DNA of 64,000 nt from Angiostrongylus vasorum (taxonomy: Eukaryota > Nematoda > Chromadorea > Rhabditida > Metastrongylidae): NCBI GenBank assembly GCA_018806985.1, contig JADANN010000383.1:925711-989710 (forward strand), in the 5' to 3' direction. Below the pieces are notes generated by a model. That model did not search any database. It was not told the origin of the DNA and was given only the letters and a program-made list of their open reading frames with translations. Within the stretch, counting starts at the first letter, position 1. Every line of letters starts with the position of its first letter. A program made the position numbers and the translations under genes. Below, piece by piece: positions 57,362 to 64,000 of the stretch.

Positions 57362-58890
57362 TACCACCTGTACCATTTGTAGTCCCGTTGTTCGTCGAGT
57401 GACTCGAGCGGGTGCCAGTAAGTCTTCCATTTTTTCCCTGTCGCATGCAAGAGTAGACCCAGTCGGTTCTGCTCGCTCTATGGACTCGTTGAGCATCATA
57501 TCTTTCTTCTAGGCTTTTCATGAAGATTTCTGACCATCAGTTCGGTGGTCTTCCTGCAGTACGTATGATAACTCGAACAACCCAGTCGCTAACTGCCTTT
57601 TTCCATGAGTTGCTCATAAGCATCACGTGCTTGAATCCTTGAAATCTATGATATTCTGGCGTATAGAGTGACTTCTATAATTTTTTGCTCGTCGACGCAG
57701 GTCGGAACTTTGGCTCCCTTCCCATTGCCTGTGTGACATGGGATACTACTAGCATCTTTCTTTCGACTGCTCATTGAATAACGTTAAATGGTCTTTTAAT
57801 CTGCTTATGCTGCGACCAGGTTTCTGACACATACTTTAAGGTGGAAAGAATTGTAGAGTTCAAAAGGTGGGCACAAGTTGGGTGTTTTTTGTTTTCTTCA
57901 CTACATGCTCTACGCTCTCAAAAGCTCCCCAAGCCGCTCGTTTCCTTCTGCCCAACTCTGGAGCTAATTCCTTTATCATGTTGATTTCCCAACCTAGATA
58001 GACGTGTATTCAGAGATATTCATTCCGATGAGCGCGAATGGGTCATACGTAACCAATCTGTTCTCCATGACCATCGTTTTTGTGAGATTTAGACGAAGAC
58101 CAGGCGACGACAATGTAATTCCCGACCAGCGACTTTCAATCCTATGTTGTCCCATTTCAGTATTCGCAAGCCGTTCTCGAGGGTGGCGGTTAAATAATTT
58201 TGGCGAGATGGTATCGCCTTGGCTAACCCATCTTTCGAGGTCAGTGATAGTATCGTTGCAGAATGGCGATATTTGGGTTGCGAAATTTTTGTACAGCTCA
58301 AGAAGAATCTTCATATACTGAGTAGAATCCTCATTTCCCTGTCCCTGAAGATTCAGGGCCTCCACGACTGCTTCTATCTCAACTGAGTCAGAAGCCTTCT
58401 TTAAATCGACGAAAGTGAGATAGAACGGTCTTCTGCACTCTGGGCGATACTTCAATGAGTCTTGTTATCGTGTGGATGTGGTCCACCGTACCAAATCTTT
58501 TTCGAAACCCTGCTTGCTCACGTGGCCGTCCTTCGTCCAGTATTCTGTGAATCCTATTAGGACGACTCGAGTGAAAAGTTTGTAGACGACAGATAGCAAA
58601 GCAGATTGGGCGATAGTTGCTGATATCGTGTAGTTCACCCTTCTTGGACAATAACACGGTCTTGCTGGTCTTCAACTGAGTAGAGATCATGCATTCAGAC
58701 AGGTATCGTGTGAACAGCCGAGCCAATGTGTTTACGAGAGCTAGCGGAAGGTTCTCCAGGTATTCAGATCTTATCCTGTCCCACATCTGATGCTGTTTGA
58801 CTTTTCACGGACGAAATGGCAGGTCAGATTTCGGAAAGGATGATCCGCTTGTAGGACATACCCATCCTCCTCTGTTTCATGTGGGAGAAG
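57362..58890 (-). mobile_element. RTE-type LINE, 3' two thirds
   Basis: On minus from 58890: residues before the RT, then VNTLARLFTRYLSECMISTQ, DISNYRPICF, REQAGFRKRFGTVDHIHTIT, LTFVDLKKASDSVEIEAVVE (F to S before the catalytic Asp), VSQGDTISPKLF and the C-terminal region to CGAGTCACTCGACGAAC at about 57385. Several frameshifts. It is the same family as 48240-50566. Confidence 0.85.
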
Positions 58891-58894
58891 GAGG

Positions 58895-60875
58895 ACCTGG
58901 AGTCTTTCCATGGGTAGCGCTCGCCACAACATCTGCATTGGATAAACTAACTACTTGTAGTAAGGAGTCTAGGAAAAAACTTCTGTGCCCTAAAAAAAAG
59001 CACTGGGAAAGAAAATGACACCTATGGGTGTCGCACCAGCCACTCTTTGGAAACGAAACTGTTATGACACGTACAGGCGCTTTTGGTTGCGAGAGTGTTA
59101 AAATTTTCTAACGAAAAAAACCAACGCCGAGAAAAAAACACAATGAGTAACCAACGCCATTATACCTCACCACCACCTCGGCCCATGACCAACTTCTGAG
59201 AAATAGCTTACGGTGCCTCGCCTTGACCCGAAGACAAAAAAGATGTTAGCTGCCGTCGATCAAATCTCTCTAACATTGGTAATAGGAAGTGATATCCAGT
59301 CTGAAAGTGTTTGTTTGGAATTCTTATGAAAGGAGACTATCCATGTCATTTATGACATTCAGGAGGATCTGCACTGGTCATTTAAGAGGATGCTTAACAA
59401 GGCTGGTGGACCCTAATGCAACAGTGTGTTGGGCTAAACGTGATGGAAACGTGGTGAAGATCGGTGAAGCTGTAACGTTCTTTGGTATTGTTCGAAGATG
59501 GTCGACAGTATGAATCTAGATGTACACTAGGAACGATGAGAACCCTCATATGGATGACAACGAGTCTATTTTCGGAAGACGGACGCTTCACGATGGAATG
59601 GAGACCGTGTGAGTTCTGTGAACGCACTGCCTTACAAATGCCGGTCATCCGCTGTCTAATCGTTTCTACAGTTTCGTGAAGCCAGAGCGTTAGAGGCACT
59701 AAAGTTTCTATTAGCAGCCCACGAGCTATCGGTTTAGGCCGTATTCGGTGTGAACGAAGATGGGCTATACCAGCCATGGTTGCGCCGCTACAGCTTTTGT
59801 TCCCTCTTCTTTGGTCGTCTTATATACTGTAGCTGCACTCTCTCTCTATAGATCGCATAGATCGCTAAGTAACCGCGGTACTTGTACGTCTGTATGCTGT
59901 GTTCAGCAGGTATTGTCGATCTCTGCCAACATAGTTATTGAACTCTGTGTTTTGTTACGTACTAGAAGCAAAGAGGTGTGATCACTATAGTCATAGTACG
60001 TAGGAGAGCTACTGAACCAGATGAACTGAGCTGATTTGGGTCAGAAGTTTAGTAGAGCGTTGTTACGTTCTGGTCCAATGTTACTCATTATGTCTACGGT
60101 TCTGATGGTTTCACGAGTTATGCCGAAAAGTGTTTGTCCCATCACTGAGGGTGAGCGGTTTTTTCTTCCCGATCCGCTGTGGTGGTTGTGGTCCAAATGT
60201 TACTATGATATCATAACATTCGTGGAGCGTCTTTTATTCCTGGAAAACCAAGAAAAGTTTGTAGTGACGCTCTCGGTTCTCTAGAAGCTCATACAAAGTG
60301 GAATTGTGCGAACACCAAAATTAGGTGAGCTGGGGCTACATTGGTGCACCTATAAGAGTTCTCTTCATGGAAAATAGTGGTCTTCATTTCGCTCTGTCTT
60401 ATGTTGTTATTTAGGTAATGCTATTTCTTGTTTAAGTTGTCACATTGGTGGATACCTTGATTTTTGGGTAGCTGACCACGTATGAATGGAAATCAAGCGA
60501 CGTCAGACTTCATGCATTGACTCTTTTCATTTGCGAATACAACTTTTTAGTGCCAAACATCAAACTCATCGGTCCGTCCATTATGTCTCAACCTTACTGG
60601 GCGGGCGTCTTTTACTATCTCATTTTTTTTGCTTCGCTCTTCTTTTCCCCTCCATCTATAGTGAACAATTCCCACCATACGACTATACTTTGACTATGAC
60701 ATAGTTATTTCCCAAGGGATCACAAGAGTGTAATATAGAGACTTTCATTTTCGTAAACGATTTGGTTTTTTGCACTTTATTTCGCACGACACATCTACAG
60801 TCTACTCTGCAAATTCCAGCACTTCTTGCCTTGAATTCATTTTCCACTCACTCGTCGTCTACAGGGGTATTCGGA
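58895..60875. other. No gene recognised
   Basis: Frames at 59289-59513 (plus) and 59394-59777 (minus) overlap without recognisable motifs. 60036-60284 (plus) has LPDPLWWLWSKCYYDIITF but no clear splice context. Confidence 0.3.
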
Positions 60876-60879
60876 CATT

Positions 60880-61095
60880 TCGCGTCTTGTTTTGTCTGCT
60901 GCTTGAGGATTTGTTCTTCTTTAGGAATGTCGTAGAATGTTGGTCGGGTCGAATCTCCCTGCAATCATGGGGATAGCTGGGTGGCCCATTCCCAAGTAGA
61001 TTGGGGGGAGGGTTGGGGAGTGTGTCGAACTAGCATCTTTGCTTCCCTCGTCTCACTGCATCACCTACCACTGCGCTACCCTACCCACCACGATT
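60880..61095 (-). repeat. SINE family C, 5' half
   Basis: On minus: head GGTAGCGCAGTGGTAGGTG, B box CTAGTTCGACACAC, CACCCAGCTATCCCC, TTCTACGACATTCC, AATCCTCAAGC. Confidence 0.7.
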
Positions 61096-61099
61096 TGAC

Positions 61100-62010
61100 T
61101 TAGTACACAGTAAACTGAATTGTTGTGATATTGACGGCTTCAGCAATGAAGTGGAATATTGATTTGCTTTGTAATGGAATCTTTCTATATTCATAGTATT
61201 ATTGTCAGTATCATTTTTGAAATTCTCAGTTCCCACACGATGACGAACTAGGTAAGGAGAGTTATGCTTGGTGCCTGATGCCCTAAACCTTTTCAAAATA
61301 TGTGTAGTGAGATACGGAAAATTATTTGGTGAAATAAGAGAAATTGTTTCTTGGAGACCAAGATCTGTGTCTACAGGGAATGGTGAGATATGAGCAAAAC
61401 TTGGGAACTTTAGCCGAACTTCGATTCCGCGATTACCCCCTACAATGGACTCACTTGTTATCTACCGCACCAACCCAATGCTTTGCTTTGTCTTGCCTTT
61501 CTGTCAGCCTGTAGATTCTCTATTGGAATGTCGAAAGCAGCATCTATTTTCGAGTCAAATACATTGTACCTAACTCCTGCCCGTCCCCGTCACTGAAAGC
61601 TGAAGAACGACGGTGGGCAAGCATCCACAGCTTCGATAATTAGATTGGTATTTCACTGGTACATAGTTGCTTCTATTTCGAATAATAATGAATATTGTGC
61701 TGAATAACAACCAAGCAAACCCGATAGCATCTTGGTGATAAGCGACTTCATGAAGATGATTCGAATAGCACGAGAAATCATTTACATCAACTCTCGTCAA
61801 CATAAGCGGCAGCGATGTTTGGCGTGAGCACTTTTTCCTCCGTAAACTGTACCCAGCTGTAATTTCGGGGCTTTGGTGTTCAGTAAAAAAACCCCACATT
61901 TAATACGGTATATGCTTCATATTTTAATGTCTGACCACAATACTGTCGTGCCACCAGTGAATATCCTACTTTACTCGGGATGTGTTTTGCGCTCGGAGAA
62001 CGAAAAAAAT
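61100..62010. other. No gene recognised; family B trace
   Basis: 61380-61510 has GGTGAGATATGAGCAAAACTT and CGATTCCGCGATTACCC, a decayed family B copy. A 109-codon minus frame (61899-61570) has a hydrophobic stretch but no splice support. Confidence 0.3.
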
Positions 62011-62015
62011 TTCAG

Positions 62016-62681
62016 TCAGCAATCGCAATCATTCTCGAATGTGTTGCCGTATTCGTTCCTCTCTATTATTCTATGGTTGTCGCACATTGGATTAACTCAT
62101 CTTTCAGTGGGTTTTCCAACTGCATTTCCGTAGCAGTTCAGAATGCAGATGATAGCTTTCGTACTTTCATCTCACAGAAGCGATAAATGTTCTCTCTTCT
62201 GCGACGTCTTCAAAGAAACTCAATCGTGAAGCTGTGAAGAAAGTGCAGATCGACCACGGTGATTCCGTGTCGTCGCTGGGATCAGCCGAAATTGAAAGGA
62301 GAGTGAAGACGCTGGGAGTGAGTTGTTCGATATCATTCCGATTAAAGTAAACGGAAAAAAAGAAGGGTATTTAGACTATGACATCCTTTCCAAAATGTCA
62401 CCGTAAACAACAGACTTTCAAAAATTGATCTCCCAAGCTGGATGTTCTGACTAATATTCTGACTACTGGTCAGCATCAGCGAGATAAACTGAATCGATCT
62501 ATCTAAATTTTCGCATAAATGCAGTCTTTTGTGATTTCACAACTTACAAGAACATCTTAAGAAGCCGAGTTCACCACCGCTTCGCCATCATAACCTCAAC
62601 AATTTGTTCGTTCTTCAGCTCGAAACAGGCGACACCGCTATGGAACTCTCCAGCTACACTGCGATGGCGATGAGAAGTTGA
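62016..62681 (+). CDS. Candidate C-terminal exons of a membrane protein
   Basis: Three joined segments. 62016-62106 after AAAAATTTCAG reads SAIAIILECVAVFVPLYYSM, then VVAHWINSSF, and looks like a transmembrane helix; its donor is GTGGGT. 62178-62317 after CATCTCACAG reads INVLSSATSSKKLNREAVK, then VQIDHGDSVSSLGSAEIERR; its donor is GTGAGT. 62619-62681 after TCGTTCTTCAG reads LETGDTAMELSSYTAMAMRS and a stop. Phases agree (1, then 0). The last exon could instead start at 62562 in the same frame. The helix plus Ser-rich tail would suit a receptor or channel end. No upstream exons were found and no family is recognised. Confidence 0.4.
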
Positions 62682-63089
62682 CACGATTCACACCGTTGTC
62701 ATTTGCGAATGTTTCCATTTCGTCACCGTCTGTGATCGAGCGCCAAATCTTTCTGCCATTTGTCAAGTTCATTCTCTGACTCACTAGCGATCAGCATAAA
62801 GTCTTAGTATGAATCACGATCACTGTTGACAAAAAAGGTAATAAAGGACTTCGTCTACCAATGTAACTCACTTGAAGACACATTTATTTTCATAGGCACA
62901 ATGTCATAGGAAAAATATTGGACTTCATGGAAATGAATGGTAGAATTGGGAGGTGCAGAACCCCATCTAGAAGCAGCTGAAAGACTTTGAACACGAAATT
63001 AACTATACGCTATCGCCTTGCGGTAGATCAGAGTACAATCGAAGATGTTCATCAACGGAAATTATGCTAATTTCCATCGAAATTTCTAT

Positions 63090-63262
63090 ACTGCATATTA
63101 ACTGCTGTTACTTGTTGTTCTTCTGTTATTTGTTGTTATTATTGGCATTTATTTGTTGTCACTAGCTGCTGCTATCTGTTGTTTTTTAACTGCTACTACT
63201 TTTTGTTATTAGTTTTTATTCATTTGTTGTCATTAACTGCTGTTATTTGTTGTTGACACGCT
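63090..63262. repeat. Imperfect GTT/TGTTAT tract
   Basis: TTGTTGTTCTTCTGTTATTTG and similar units repeat to about 63255, immediately before the RTE piece. Confidence 0.75.
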
Positions 63263-63264
63263 GG

Positions 63265-63725
63265 TAGGCCAGCGTGGAATCGCACGAACTGCAGGCAACC
63301 GCGAACTCACGTCCGAACTTGCAAAACAATTCAGACAGGCCATAAAAGAAGATCTCAAAGAGAGAAGAGCAGCAGTAATGGTCGAAGCTGCAGAACCTGG
63401 GAAACGCATTCGCAAAGCCCACTGAAGCTTTGCCATTTATAAGACCAAGATGATTGCACTCCGACGACCAGACGGAACAGTTACATCGTCCCAAAAAAGC
63501 AATAGAGAAAGTCATTCAGGAATACTACTCAGATCTCTTTGATCGCCACGTCCATCTTTCGTCATATGAACACGAAATAAAGGAGGACGGATATGTTGTA
63601 CCATCGGTTCTCCCTTCCGAAATCCGACGTGCCATTTCGTCGGTGAAAAAATCGAACAGCATCAGGTCTAGACAGGATAAGACCAGAACACCTGAAGAAC
63701 CTTCCGTCAGTCCTCGTAAACGCAC
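63265..63725 (+). mobile_element. RTE-type LINE fragment (linker to start of RT)
   Basis: It reads GIARTAGNRELTSELAKQF, then EDLKERRAAVMVEAAEPGKR, and in other frames EEYYSDLFDRHVHLSSYE and the SEIRRAISSVKKSN block. This corresponds to about 48680-49100 of the other copy. Frameshifts are present, and the piece passes into the minisatellite at 63732. Confidence 0.8.
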
Positions 63726-63731
63726 TGGAAA

Positions 63732-64000
63732 CTCTAGAAAGACGTCTAACGCGAGCAAAACCTCGAAATAAGCGTTTTCTGAGCGAGGCTCTAGAAAGGC
63801 GTCTAACGCGAGCAAAACCTCGAAATAAGCGTTTTCTGAGCGAGGCTCTAGAAAGACGTCTAACGCGAGCAAAACCTCGAAATAAGCGTTTTCTGACCGA
63901 AACTCTAGAAAAAGCGTCTAACGCGAGCAAAACCTCGAAATAAGCGTTTTCTGAGCGAGGCTCTAGAAAGGCGTCCAACGCGAGCAAAACCTCGAAATAA
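63732..64000. repeat. 57-bp minisatellite, continues past the window
   Basis: Units start with CTCTAGAAA at 63732, 63789, 63846, 63903 and 63961. Spacing is 57, 57, 57, then 58 because of one extra A. Each unit contains CTAACGCGAGCAAAACC and TCGAAATAAGCG. Copies differ by only a few bases, so the array is young or homogenised. Confidence 0.95.

Noticed and set aside
59240..59800. Mariner-type transposase
   Set aside because: I compared both strands with mariner motifs from memory and saw neither the catalytic Asp pattern nor the usual C-terminal blocks.
63525..63987. Two minus-strand frames with a 19-residue repeat
   Set aside because: They result from the 57-bp minisatellite unit. Two different frames are open at once and there is no splice or start context.
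1..64000. CRISPR arrays, bacterial operons, rRNA genes
   Set aside because: No regular repeat-spacer pattern, no Shine-Dalgarno-led gene runs and no rRNA-like sequence were seen. The repeats present are SINE, LINE, PLE and simple repeats.

Overview
The window looks like nuclear DNA of a nematode, most likely a strongylid (clade V, hookworm-like). This is inference. It rests on AT-rich sequence, short exons bounded by TTTCAG-type acceptors and GTAAG/GTGAG-type donors, and a dense load of tRNA-derived SINEs, RTE-type LINEs and Penelope-like elements (PLEs) whose proteins resemble those known from hookworm genomes. Nothing prokaryotic was seen: no operons, rRNA, CRISPR or true tRNA genes.

Host genes. 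The best-supported gene is a plus-strand seven-transmembrane receptor in 11 exons (17301-32295). All exon phases agree except for one extra base inside exon 2. Its introns are packed with repeats. Convergent to it is a six-exon minus-strand gene (36882 down to 33625) for a 166-residue Ser/Thr-rich protein of unknown function. Weaker exon candidates are plus-strand exons at 4169-5942, 10273-13112 and 62016-62681, minus-strand exons at 13273-14584, and a 31-codon Cys-rich exon present three times about 6 kb apart (38699, 44620, about 50897).

Repeats. Family A is a tRNA-derived SINE (about 270 bp, more than 20 copies, both strands). Family B is a second tRNA-like SINE, found as single copies, as a tandem array (28905-29665) and as inverted pairs (32304-32671, 37056-37182, 41322-41668). 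Family C is a third tRNA-SINE. Family D is a repeat of about 390 bp with a short-period tail. RTE-like LINE pieces lie at 17966-18626, 45960-46112, 48240-50566, 57362-58890 and 63265-63725, all broken.

Penelope-like elements. A head-to-head pair occupies 51861-57205 and carries reverse transcriptase and GIY-YIG endonuclease domains. Short relatives lie at 1-260, 9348-9555, 12625-12850, 19678-20820, 21423-21952, 42300-42415 and 47700-48215. Most are flanked by inverted arms that contain a hammerhead-ribozyme-like motif. Several have clear target-site duplications, so their ends are known. They form a series from RT plus endonuclease, to endonuclease only, to arms only.

Right edge. A 57-bp minisatellite starts inside an RTE fragment and runs off the window at 64000.
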